Assembly: GCF_000019225.1 (NCBI RefSeq)
Contig: NC_010995.1
Location: forward strand, 2,612,501 to 2,676,500
Origin: Cellvibrio japonicus Ueda107
GTDB lineage: Bacteria; Pseudomonadota; Gammaproteobacteria; Pseudomonadales; Cellvibrionaceae
Reading direction: 5' to 3'
Length of the DNA: 64,000 bases
Part shown: in pieces, positions 54,048 through 62,391 of the stretch
Layout of the letters: each line of letters starts with the position of its first letter
Position numbering within the stretch: position 1 is the stretch's first letter
Made by a program: the position numbers and the translations under genes
The notes under the pieces: model-generated
Databases searched by the model: none
The model's input: only the letters and a program-made list of their open reading frames with translations
What the model was told of the DNA's origin: nothing

Positions 54048-54779
54048 ATGAATGAGCTTTATACCTTTGCTGTAGAACTGACCTTTTGGTTATTGATCGC
54101 CTTTTCGATCATCACCTGGGCGTTAATTCTGATAAAGGGCGTACAAAATATATTGGCCAGTAACCGCAATCGCCGTTTTACCCGCGCCTTTTGGAGCGCG
54201 ACAGACCTGAATGCAGCCGCTGCATTGGAAAACCATCAGGGTTCTGCCGCACAGGTTGCACAGGTCGGTTTCCGCACCCTGCGCAGTGCAGATTCCAGTT
54301 ACGGACTCGACCTTGAACACAGCTGGGATCGCCAGGATTTACTGGAGCGCCACCTGCGCCAGCAAATCCAGAAAGAGCGCCGCTCACTGGAAAGCGGCCT
54401 AGCGGTCCTGGCCTCCATCGGCACCACAGCTCCCTTCGTCGGTCTGTTTGGAACCGTGTTCGGGATTATCGAGGCATTGACAGCCATCACCAGCAATTCG
54501 TCGGCCAGCATCGAAGTGGTGGCCGGCCCCATTGGCCATGCGCTGGTCGCTACCGGTTTCGGCATCGCTGTGGCTATTCCCTCGGTACTGGCTTACAACT
54601 ACTTCCTGCGCCGCCTGAAACTGATCGCCGCCGACCTGGATGATTTCGCTACCGACTTTGTTACCCTGGTGCAAAAAGCCGGTTTCCGCATCAAGCCCAC
54701 CGCTATCACTACCAAACTGCCCAGCCGCAACAGCGAAAACAACACCGGCACCGATAAATCCACCGAGGTATTTGCATAA
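54048..54779 (+). CDS. exbB: ExbB proton-channel protein
   Basis: I take ATG 54048 as the start; a GTG four codons upstream is possible. The 243-residue product has the first membrane helix 'TFWLLIAFSIITWALILIKG', then the MotA/TolQ/ExbB core 'SGLAVLASIGTTAPFVGLFG' and 'VFGIIEALTAI', and 'GPIGHALVATGFGIAVAIPS'. With ExbD it uses the proton gradient to energise TonB in the inner membrane. It lies 48 bases after tonB and overlaps exbD by one base. Confidence 0.94.
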   Translation: MNELYTFAVELTFWLLIAFSIITWALILIKGVQNILASNRNRRFTRAFWSATDLNAAAALENHQGSAAQVAQVGFRTLRSADSSYGLDLEHSWDRQDLLERHLRQQIQKERRSLESGLAVLASIGTTAPFVGLFGTVFGIIEALTAITSNSSASIEVVAGPIGHALVATGFGIAVAIPSVLAYNYFLRRLKLIAADLDDFATDFVTLVQKAGFRIKPTAITTKLPSRNSENNTGTDKSTEVFA

Positions 54780-55198
54780 TGGCTATTTCCAGTAGTAACA
54801 ACGATAGTGACGAAGTATTGAGTGAAATCAACATCACACCCATGGTGGATGTTATGTTGGTATTGCTGGTGGTATTTATTATCACGGCTCCCTTGATGAC
54901 CAACTCCATCACCGTCAACCTGCCCAAAACCGAATCCACGCCCCAGGTGCAGCAACCGGAAAAACCCCTGACCTTAAGCATCGATGCCAACGGATTGATT
55001 TTTCTCGATAAGGAAGAATTTCCGATCCAGTTTGTGGAAGAGGAACTCGCCGCACGCAAGGCGGCCAATCCGGATATACGCCTGAGCCTGAATGCCGATG
55101 AAGCCGTATCCTACGGTGTAGTGGCGAAAATCATGGTGATTATCGAGCGCGCCGGCATCGATAAATTGGCGGTGATTACACAACAGGATTCCCTGTAA
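54779..55198 (+). CDS. exbD: ExbD proton-channel protein
   Basis: The start overlaps the exbB stop (TAATG). The 139-residue protein has a single membrane helix with the essential proton-carrying Asp at residue 24 (NITPMVDVMLVLLVVFI), then 'ITAPLMTNSITVNLPKTES' and a periplasmic domain 'LSLNADEAVSYGVVAKIMVI'. This is standard ExbD. A strong terminator follows at 55213, closing the tonB-exbB-exbD operon. Confidence 0.95.
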   Translation: MAISSSNNDSDEVLSEINITPMVDVMLVLLVVFIITAPLMTNSITVNLPKTESTPQVQQPEKPLTLSIDANGLIFLDKEEFPIQFVEEELAARKAANPDIRLSLNADEAVSYGVVAKIMVIIERAGIDKLAVITQQDSL

Positions 55199-55212
55199 TT
55201 TTTTCTGATCGG

Positions 55213-55256
55213 AAAAGACCAAAAAGACGGTGAAAATACCGCCTTTTTGGTCTTTT
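55213..55256. terminator. Strong rho-independent terminator after exbD
   Basis: A long hairpin with a 14-bp outer stem (AAAAGACCAAAAAG/CTTTTTGGTCTTTT), one mismatch and a 4-bp inner stem ends in a T-rich arm. It closes the tonB operon. Confidence 0.9.
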
Positions 55257-55295
55257 AATTCCACCCTGTCAAATAGCGCTGTAGATATCCAGTCG

Positions 55296-55811
55296 ATGAA
55301 ACTCTGGCACGTCAGTGAAACACCCGGCATTAACCTTTTTGAACCGCGCCTGCCGCCAAGCCCCGATGCAGGCATAGATTATCCTGTCGTCTGGGCTATT
55401 GCAGAGTCACACCTGGTCAACTACCTGCTTCCGCGCGATTGTCCAAGGATTGCCATTCGCCGCGCGCCACATTCCACAGAAAGCGATATCCACTATTTTT
55501 TTGGCGCGGCGTCCGCCGAGGTGATTATCTATATCGAAGCCCCCTGGCTTTATCAATCGCTCAATACACCGGTATGGCTTTATGAAATGCCCGCCGAATC
55601 CTTTGCATGTGCCGATACCACGGCGGGCTATTTTGTAGCCTGCCAAACAGTTGCACCTATTTCGGCCCGTCAAATTGATTCGCCCTTATCCGAGCTGCTG
55701 AACCGGGAAGTTGAATTGCGCATAGTCTCCCGGCTTCGCACCATGGCGGAAACCATCAAAACGTCCTCCCTCACCTTTTCAATTATCCGCCTGCGCAATG
55801 CCCTGCCGTGA
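55296..55811 (+). CDS. DUF6886-like protein of unknown function
   Basis: The start ATG 55296 gives 'MKLWHVSETPGINLFEPRLP', which begins like a conserved family; the frame upstream lies in the terminator. The 171-residue soluble protein also has 'VVWAIAESHLVNYLLPRDCP' and 'PVWLYEMPAESFACADTTAG'. I recall similar proteins annotated DUF6886; no activity is known. The LWHVSE start and HLVNYLLPRDCPR motif suggest an enzyme-like pocket, perhaps of the ADP-ribosyltransferase-like 'WHV(S/T)' type, but this is weak inference. It stands alone between two terminators. Confidence 0.65.
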   Translation: MKLWHVSETPGINLFEPRLPPSPDAGIDYPVVWAIAESHLVNYLLPRDCPRIAIRRAPHSTESDIHYFFGAASAEVIIYIEAPWLYQSLNTPVWLYEMPAESFACADTTAGYFVACQTVAPISARQIDSPLSELLNREVELRIVSRLRTMAETIKTSSLTFSIIRLRNALP

Positions 55812-55849
55812 GGTGTGAAATTTTTTTCGTCTTCACAATTTCCATAGCT

Positions 55850-55873
55850 AAAAAAAGGGAGCACCAGGCTCCC
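55850..55873 (-). terminator. Rho-independent terminator after desulfinase 2
   Basis: On the minus strand a 6-bp stem GGGAGC/GCTCCC with a five-base loop is followed by seven T, 20 bases beyond the stop of the gene ending at 55894. Confidence 0.85.
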
Positions 55874-55893
55874 CGAAACATTACGTGGCTAAA

Positions 55894-56958
55894 TCAGGCG
55901 GCAGATTGTTTTATATTTGCCAATACGGTTTCCAGCGGACGCGGATCTATCCACTGACGGGCATCCACCAGGTTGGGGATAAAATTCCAGCGATGCAGGA
56001 AGCTGATAAAATCCTGCAAACCGGCGATTGAGGTTTCGGATAAATCGGTTTTCAAACGCAGATGCGCATCCTTGCCATAGGCCTGGGTTACCCAATACTC
56101 GCTGCTATTCGTCTCGCGCGCGAGGAAGCGGCGCGTATCGTCTGGATGCTGCCAGGCCCACTGCTCTGCGCGCAGCACTTGCTCAACGATATTCACCGCC
56201 GAATCAAAGTGCTTGTCGAGCAGGTTGATATCGACTGTCAGGGTACGCGGCGTACCGTTGTTGGCGCGGATCAGAGGCTCCGGGTGCGAACCTGTATCTA
56301 TAACAACATGTAAACCGAACTGGTGAGCGGTGTGTGCCGCCGAAGCGCCTTTCAGGAAGATCGCGTCCACTTCGCCGCGCAACAGCCCCAACAATTCCGC
56401 ACCGCGGCCACCCTGGCGACGGCCGCTGAAGGTATTGGTGCCGGTTTCGGATTTAGCGGCGGGCTCATCGCTGTAAGTACCGCCAATCACATAATCCACC
56501 AGCTCCACGTCGGCTACACTCAGCCCTTCCAGTTTGAGCGCATTTTCCAAACCGCGCAGTGCCTGTGCGCGGGAGAAATCAATTTGTACTTTTTCCCACT
56601 TGGGTAAACCGAATTTGCGGCCTTTGAGATCCTTGACGGTTTTAATACCGGATTCAGGCAGTGTCAGAATCAGTTGTACCTCATCCGCCCAGGACAAACC
56701 CAATACACGGGTTTCGCGACCGACGGAACGCGCCCAGATAGCGGGAATATTGCCGCCATGGCGCACGGAGTTAACCAGGGTGTGATCGAAATGTGATTCG
56801 CGCACCGCCTGGTCATTGGATTCACGCAACGATTTAATGTCGGTGCATTGGGATTTGAAACTTTCTTCCAGCCAACCTTTTTGGACGGCGATTCCCAAAC
56901 CGGTTGGAACCGGGCAGCGGGTATACCACAGGACATCGAGCGGCTCTGAGTGACTCAT
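55894..56958 (-). CDS. DszB-like putative desulfinase 2 (no signal peptide)
   Basis: ATG 56958 has AAGGAG nine bases upstream. The 354-residue protein keeps DszB's catalytic set: C15 in LWYTRCPVPTGLG (DszB has YSNCPVPNA), H56 in RESHFDH and R66 in SVRHGGNIPA, the His-Arg distance being ten as in DszB. There is no leader, so sulfite would be released in the cytosol. It stands in a one-gene unit with its own terminator, downstream of the SfnR-like regulator gene and behind a sigma-54-like promoter. Substrates other than aromatic sulfinates are likely, since no dibenzothiophene genes are seen. A cytosolic binding protein is the alternative. Confidence 0.78.
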   Translation of the reverse strand: MSHSEPLDVLWYTRCPVPTGLGIAVQKGWLEESFKSQCTDIKSLRESNDQAVRESHFDHTLVNSVRHGGNIPAIWARSVGRETRVLGLSWADEVQLILTLPESGIKTVKDLKGRKFGLPKWEKVQIDFSRAQALRGLENALKLEGLSVADVELVDYVIGGTYSDEPAAKSETGTNTFSGRRQGGRGAELLGLLRGEVDAIFLKGASAAHTAHQFGLHVVIDTGSHPEPLIRANNGTPRTLTVDINLLDKHFDSAVNIVEQVLRAEQWAWQHPDDTRRFLARETNSSEYWVTQAYGKDAHLRLKTDLSETSIAGLQDFISFLHRWNFIPNLVDARQWIDPRPLETVLANIKQSAA

Positions 56959-57013
56959 GTGTGATTGCTCCTTTAAAAAGCCAATGGGTTAATTCAGTTG
57001 CAATTGGCTCAAA

Positions 57014-57029
57014 AGCAAGGCCCATGCCA
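57014..57029 (-). promoter_or_regulatory. Sigma-54-like promoter before desulfinase 2
   Basis: On the minus strand TGGCATGGGCCTTGCT differs from TGGCAC-N5-TTGC at one base and keeps GG-N10-GC. It lies 56 bases before the start codon and just downstream of the sigma-54 activator gene. Confidence 0.75.
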
Positions 57030-57150
57030 GAGTCTGTTACAGAATAAACACCGCGATAACCCTGTATTTTCACGCAGCAGATACAGGCATTATCTATTGG
57101 GCTGTGCAATTAAAAACATCGCCCGTCACATTGATGTGCAAAATTCAGCA

Positions 57151-58326
57151 TTACCCCAAGCGATGCTCTGTTGCCAGGGATGCACCATCGCGTGAAGATT
57201 CATCAAAAGAAGAATCGCGCAGCAAACCATGGCGTTTTAACAAGGTGCGCATCACATTGCGCGATATTCCCAGTAAAGCAGCGGTATGAACCTGGTTGTG
57301 GCTGCTGTAACCAAACGCCTCATGGACAATCAAACTTTCCAGGCAATCAAAATACGCGTCGTCCCCCCCCTGCTTGAATAAACGGCGCAGTTGCGTCGCA
57401 ATAATATCCAGGGGACTTTCATTTAGGCTGACGCCTATACCATTCGACACAGAGCCAGGCACATGATCATTCCAACTGGATGGACGACGCCCATCCAGGT
57501 GTTCCCAACCACCAGTAACCTTCAGGTGTTCCGGCTTTATCACGTCCTCACCGGATACCAGCAGGGCAAAATGGATCACATTTTCCAGCTCGCGGATATT
57601 GCCGGGCCAGGCGTACTTTAACATCAGGTCAATGGACTGCTCGGAAAACACCGGTTTCTTATAACTCATCCTTTGGCTGTAATTCCGTAAAAAATATTCA
57701 GCCAGGGGCAAAATATCACCAGGACGCTCACGCAAGGGGGGAAGGCGAACATGGGCGATATTAATTCTATAAAGCAAGTCGCGTCGGAAGTGCCCGGCGT
57801 TCACGGCATAATCCAAATCGACGTTGGTTGCCGCCACCAGTCGCACATCGACTGGAATACTTTTGCGCGAGCCGATGCGAACGACTTCACGCTCCTGTAA
57901 GACACGCAGCAGCTTGACCTGCAAAGGCAGGGGTAAATCGCCAATCTCATCGAGGAACAGGGTTCCGCCATTGGCTGCTTCGAACCATCCCTCGCGCTTG
58001 CCGGTCGCTCCGGTAAATGAACCTGCCTCATGGCCAAACAATTCGCTTTCTGCCAACTGGTCACTGATTGCACCGCAATTAACAGCCAGGAAAGGCCCTT
58101 TCCGGCCACTCAGGTGGTGAATATGGCGGGCCACCAATTCCTTACCGGTTCCCGTTTCCCCACCAATCAGCACAGGCGCCTCACTCGGTGCTATACGCTC
58201 AATATAATCGAGCAGCTCTGCTGAGACGGGATCAGAGAAAACCAATGCCTTGGCCCTGACAGACAACGGCTGGGCGTTGCCTCCTTCCAACGACAGGATC
58301 ATGGGTTGCTTGATATCTTCGCTCAC
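57151..58326 (-). CDS. SfnR-like sigma-54-dependent activator without sensor domain
   Basis: The product (391 residues, GTG start) consists of an AAA+ sigma-54 interaction domain and a Fis-type helix-turn-helix. Walker A is GETGTGKE (56-63). The sigma-54 contact loop is GSFTGA (102-107), a variant of GAFTGA. Walker B is 'GGTLFLDEIGDL'; the arginine region is 'HFRRDLLYRINIAHVRLPPL'. The C-terminal helix-turn-helix is 'HTAALLGISRNVMRTLLKRH'. Only about 25 residues precede the AAA+ domain, so there is no receiver or ligand domain. SfnR of Pseudomonas, which turns on dimethyl-sulfone use, has this plan and is controlled by its own synthesis. The sigma-54-like sites around it support a local regulon. 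Confidence 0.85.
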   Translation of the reverse strand: MSEDIKQPMILSLEGGNAQPLSVRAKALVFSDPVSAELLDYIERIAPSEAPVLIGGETGTGKELVARHIHHLSGRKGPFLAVNCGAISDQLAESELFGHEAGSFTGATGKREGWFEAANGGTLFLDEIGDLPLPLQVKLLRVLQEREVVRIGSRKSIPVDVRLVAATNVDLDYAVNAGHFRRDLLYRINIAHVRLPPLRERPGDILPLAEYFLRNYSQRMSYKKPVFSEQSIDLMLKYAWPGNIRELENVIHFALLVSGEDVIKPEHLKVTGGWEHLDGRRPSSWNDHVPGSVSNGIGVSLNESPLDIIATQLRRLFKQGGDDAYFDCLESLIVHEAFGYSSHNQVHTAALLGISRNVMRTLLKRHGLLRDSSFDESSRDGASLATEHRLG

Positions 58327-58763
58327 AATAATTACTCAATGCTGGAAAGCTGTGCTGGGTTTTGGATAGCTGGAACAAGTGGCGCCAGTGTAAAAGCTGA
58401 TCATCCATTTCTTAAGGAATTTATAACTATAAACTTATAACTGATTTCTTGTTATACCGATTAAAAAGCAACAGCCTGCTAACGCACCGCTCCAATCCCT
58501 GCTGGATAACCAGCAAATTTTGCATCTCCCCAACCAAAATGATCAAAAAGCAACATTGCATAAAAATTATGTTGAAAATGAAACAGACGGGACAGTTCAC
58601 ATAATTTTTAAAAAAACTTTTTTCGAAATAATTCGCGGTTTTTTTAGGGAATCCAGACGACTTATCACCTTCTTAAGGTGGCACAGATAGTGCTATCCGG
58701 TCTCCATCTGTATGCGAATTTTATCCCATACAGTGTTGGTTTATTTTTTTCCGGGGAATGTGT
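58327..58763. other. AT-rich intergenic region between activator and receptor
   Basis: Roughly 440 bases of very AT-rich DNA with A/T tracts that may bend DNA between the sigma-54 promoter at 58679 and upstream activator sites. No gene was found. A promoter for the activator should also lie here but was not recognised. Confidence 0.5.
58679..58694 (+). promoter_or_regulatory. Sigma-54-like promoter before receptor and desulfinase 3
   Basis: TGGCACAGATAGTGCT has a perfect -24 box TGGCAC and GG-N10-GC spacing; the -12 box is GTGCT instead of TTGCT. It lies 70 bases before ATG 58764. Confidence 0.75.
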
Positions 58764-61088
58764 ATGCGTTTTAGTAAAAAGCCCTTATCGATTATTGTGG
58801 GCGGACTCATTGGTATCAGTGCCACAATTCAATTGGCCAGTGCAGAAGAGGTTCAACAGGTATCAGCCTATCAGGAGGCAGATTCAGCCAAGGCAGGAAG
58901 TTCAACTTCCAATGCGTCATCAGCCGGGGCAAATGCGTCAAATCGTTTGGAAAATGTGTTGGTTACCGCGCAGCGGCGCAAGGAAAATATCCAGCAGGTA
59001 CCCTCTGCCGTTAGTGTGATTGGCGGCGACAAATTGGTAGCAACCGGTGTTGGTCGCACAGCGGCAGAAATTACCCAATTCGTACCCAACACCTCCGCCG
59101 GCCAAAGCAATGGACACAGTCGGCCACGCTGGTGGATCCGCGGTGTGGGGACTGGTACCCAGGGACTGGACTCTCCCAGCCCGGTGGGTATTTACCTGGA
59201 TGATGTCTATATCAGCAACGCCAGTGCTACTGCGTTCCCCCTGTTCGACCTGGAACGGGTTGAAGTATTGCGCGGCCCGCAGGGAACCCTGTGGGGTAAA
59301 AATACAACCGGTGGTGCGATCAACCTGATCTCACAAAAACCCAGGTTCACACCGGACGGTTACCTAAAGCTGGACCAGGGCAGCCATGACAGCACCCTGA
59401 TCCAGGGTGCTGTTGGTGGCGCTATTATTGAAGACAGCCTGGCGGCGCGAATTTCTATCCACCAGGATACGCGCGATGGTCTTTTCAATAACAGTTTTAC
59501 CGGCGAGAAAGATTTCGCTTACCGCGACTCTGCCACCCGTATCCAATTACTGAGTCGCCCTGCCGATGATGTGGAACTCCTGTTTAATCTGCACTACCGC
59601 GATTATCGTACCGATGGTGCCAATGCCACCGTCATAGGCACAGGAACAAACGGTGCCTTCTGGACCAACGGTGCCACCTATATCCCCAGCAAAGATCGCA
59701 CAATCGTGTCCAGCAATGTCGACCAGTTCAGCGATATTAGCCAGGATGGAGCACTGCTCAACCTTAACTGGGCTTTGCCGGGCGGTTATGAATTAACATC
59801 TATCACGGCCTATGAAGGCTATGACAGTCAATCACTCAGCGACAGCGATAACACCCCGCTGGAAATTTCCCGTGGTTACACCGATGCCAAAACCAGCCAA
59901 CGCTCACAGGAGATTCGCCTCGCATCCCCCAAAGACGGTAATTACCATTGGGTAGCCGGTGTGCATTATTTTACCGACCGCATTAATTCCGATGCTGCCA
60001 GCGGCACCTTGCCTACGGCACAAAAACCGGTTGGGCGCGCGGATGCCTACAGTGATACGGTGTATCGCCATGACAGTGAGAGCTATGCCATCTTTGGCAA
60101 CCTCACCTATAACGTCACCGATCGTTTTTCCTTCACGTCCGGTTTGCGTTGGTCGCGCGAAGAGAAATCCATCGACCTGTATTACTACCAGGCGACGCCC
60201 AATCCGGTCATCTTTAATGATCAAACCCGCTGGTGGCTTCCCTCCTCAGTGTCCTCACCTATTGCATTGCGTGTACGCCAAGATGACACCAATGACTGGA
60301 GCGATTGGACCTACGACCTGACCCCCGCCTATGAACTGAGCGACAGCTCCCGTGTTTACGCACGTGTTGCGCGCGGTTTCCGCGGCGGCGGCTATAACAG
60401 TGCGCCACGCACCCAGGACAGCATCAGCGTACTGGAGCCGGAATACCTGACCTCTTATGAGGTGGGTTATAAATCAGAATGGCTCGATGGCCAGTTGCTG
60501 TTGAATGCCAATGTCTTTACCTACGAATACGAAGACATCCAAATCAATGCCGTATTGCCCTCCCCCACCGGTGCACTGTCGCAATTGCGCAATGCAGCAG
60601 AGGGTGACGCCCGCGGTGCCGAACTTGAAATCCAGGCATTGGTTACAGCCAATTTACAGGTGCGTATCGGTTTGGGATGGCTGGATACCGAGTTCAGCAA
60701 TTTCAGTGATGTGAATGGCGATTATTCTGGTAATCGCTTCGTGCGCTCGCCGGAATTCTCCGGTGTTCTTTCATTGGATTACCAGTACCCGCTGGAAAAT
60801 GGCAGCAGCCTCACCTTGGGTACCGATTGGAACTACCAAACCCGATATTATTTCTACACCAATAACCAGACAGATCCCAACCTGGCCCAGGACGACTACG
60901 GCACAGGCTCGGCACGTATTTCCTGGAAATCGGTCGATGAGCGAATAACCCTTTCGATCTACGCCAATAACCTGAATGACAAGCAGTATAAATTGCATAC
61001 CTTGCCACCGGCAGCGGGGGCAGCCGGTAATACGGTCAACTGGTCTGAGCCGAGGAATTACGGCGTGTCGTTGGTCACACGTTTCTAA
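58764..61088 (+). CDS. TonB-dependent receptor, putative organosulfur uptake
   Basis: ATG 58764 has GGGGA six bases upstream. The 774-residue protein has a signal ending IQLASAEEV, a TonB-box-like 'NVLVTAQRRKENIQQVPSAV', plug motifs 'RPRWWIRGVGTGTQGLDS' and 'FDLERVEVLRGPQGTLWGKN', and a barrel ending 'NYGVSLVTRF'. It is not of the siderophore type seen elsewhere in the window and has no Fur site; instead a sigma-54-like promoter precedes it. Desulfinase 3 follows in the same direction 95 bases on. I infer uptake of an organosulfur compound such as a sulfonate or sulfate ester. Its closest relative here is the receptor at 9869. Confidence 0.85.
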   Translation: MRFSKKPLSIIVGGLIGISATIQLASAEEVQQVSAYQEADSAKAGSSTSNASSAGANASNRLENVLVTAQRRKENIQQVPSAVSVIGGDKLVATGVGRTAAEITQFVPNTSAGQSNGHSRPRWWIRGVGTGTQGLDSPSPVGIYLDDVYISNASATAFPLFDLERVEVLRGPQGTLWGKNTTGGAINLISQKPRFTPDGYLKLDQGSHDSTLIQGAVGGAIIEDSLAARISIHQDTRDGLFNNSFTGEKDFAYRDSATRIQLLSRPADDVELLFNLHYRDYRTDGANATVIGTGTNGAFWTNGATYIPSKDRTIVSSNVDQFSDISQDGALLNLNWALPGGYELTSITAYEGYDSQSLSDSDNTPLEISRGYTDAKTSQRSQEIRLASPKDGNYHWVAGVHYFTDRINSDAASGTLPTAQKPVGRADAYSDTVYRHDSESYAIFGNLTYNVTDRFSFTSGLRWSREEKSIDLYYYQATPNPVIFNDQTRWWLPSSVSSPIALRVRQDDTNDWSDWTYDLTPAYELSDSSRVYARVARGFRGGGYNSAPRTQDSISVLEPEYLTSYEVGYKSEWLDGQLLLNANVFTYEYEDIQINAVLPSPTGALSQLRNAAEGDARGAELEIQALVTANLQVRIGLGWLDTEFSNFSDVNGDYSGNRFVRSPEFSGVLSLDYQYPLENGSSLTLGTDWNYQTRYYFYTNNQTDPNLAQDDYGTGSARISWKSVDERITLSIYANNLNDKQYKLHTLPPAAGAAGNTVNWSEPRNYGVSLVTRF

Positions 61089-61183
61089 GCGGAAAAAATA
61101 CAGGAGGATGGATTATCCAATCTACCTCCTGGACACAGGCCTGTTGCCGCCGATGTCCCGCGCCTTGTCAGCGCAGGTGGCAT

Positions 61184-62341
61184 ATGAATGGGATACCGAC
61201 CACTATGGATACCGATAATTTTATGCCCAACAGATCCGGACGATTAAATCAACTGCTCTACGCCCGATGTCCTGTACCCTCACCGCTGGCACTTGCCATG
61301 CAATTGGGCTGGATTGAAGAAGCCATGTACCAATTGGCAGGCATCGAGGTTCGCTCGCTGTTTGAAAGTAATAACCCCGCCGACATGCCACGGCATTTCG
61401 AGATCAACCAGGTCAATGCGTTTCGCCAGGGTGGCAGCGCACCTGTCATCTGGGCCAAGTCCAAACACCAGGACACCCGCGTCATTGGTCTCACCTGGAC
61501 CGATGAATACCAGACCCTGATTGCCCTGCCGCAATCCGGCATACACCAGGTCAAGGATTTACGCGGCCGTCGCATAGGCCTACCGCAACACAATATCCAA
61601 CTGGATCACTCCCGCGCAGCGGCTTTGCGCGGCTTTTGTGTGATGTTGGAAAGTGAAGGCTTATCGCTAAAAGATGTGGATATTATCGATCTGCCCGACC
61701 ATGAAATTCCCACCCAGGTACGCGATGGACAGGTTGTGTCTACCGGCACCGGACGGCGTGGACGCTACAGCTATAGCAGTGAAATCCATGCGATCAGCCA
61801 CGGTTTGGTCGATGCTGTCTATGTGAAAGATGTACGCGGTGCCCAGGCGACCCATTTATTGGGGGCACAGGTGATCGCCGATATCAATCACCATCCCGAC
61901 CCTTATATTCGCCTTAACAACTGTACACCGCGGCCCTTAACCGTTAATACCTGGTTACTGGATCATTACCCGCATTTGGTGGATTGCCTATTGCAACAAA
62001 CCTATACCGCCGGCGAGTGGGCGTTGCGCCACCCGGATGAAACCCTGTCGCTCCTGAGTCGCGAGGTAGGCTGGTCGGAGAGTTGGGTTAGCTACGCCTA
62101 TGGCAAAGAAGTGCATCGCAGTTTGCAATTGGATTTGAGCCAGGAAAATATTAAACGCCTGGGTTTGTATAAGGATTTTTTATTGAAATACCATTTTATT
62201 GAGCAGGATTTTTCCGTCAGCCAGTGGATCGATCCGGAACCCATGGAGCGTTTGCTTAAACAACTCAAGCACGGTAATAAACGCTCCCGGGTATTGCTCA
62301 ATAGCAAAAGGCCAGCAGGGTTTAGCGGATTGATCCATTAA
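61184..62341 (+). CDS. DszB-like putative desulfinase 3 (no signal peptide)
   Basis: ATG 61184 follows AGGTGG; ATG 61205 is an alternative. The 385-residue protein has C29 in LLYARCPVPSPLA, H71 in MPRHFEIN and R81 in AFRQGGSAPV, again with a ten-residue His-Arg distance followed by GG, as in DszB. There is no leader peptide. It differs in the region 185-205 ('STGTGRRGRYSYSSEIHAIS') and has a basic C-terminal tail of about 20 residues absent from the other two. Its position behind the receptor suggests that it acts on what that receptor imports or on a product of it. Confidence 0.75.
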   Translation: MNGIPTTMDTDNFMPNRSGRLNQLLYARCPVPSPLALAMQLGWIEEAMYQLAGIEVRSLFESNNPADMPRHFEINQVNAFRQGGSAPVIWAKSKHQDTRVIGLTWTDEYQTLIALPQSGIHQVKDLRGRRIGLPQHNIQLDHSRAAALRGFCVMLESEGLSLKDVDIIDLPDHEIPTQVRDGQVVSTGTGRRGRYSYSSEIHAISHGLVDAVYVKDVRGAQATHLLGAQVIADINHHPDPYIRLNNCTPRPLTVNTWLLDHYPHLVDCLLQQTYTAGEWALRHPDETLSLLSREVGWSESWVSYAYGKEVHRSLQLDLSQENIKRLGLYKDFLLKYHFIEQDFSVSQWIDPEPMERLLKQLKHGNKRSRVLLNSKRPAGFSGLIH

Positions 62342-62373
62342 ACAATAAAGCCCTTTTACCGGGCTTTATTGTT
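62341..62373. terminator. Bidirectional terminator between convergent genes
   Basis: A perfect 13-bp inverted repeat (AACAATAAAGCCC/GGGCTTTATTGTT) with a seven-base loop separates desulfinase 3 from the monooxygenase ending at 62392. Confidence 0.85.
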
Positions 62374-62391
62374 ATCCCTTGGTCGATTCAC

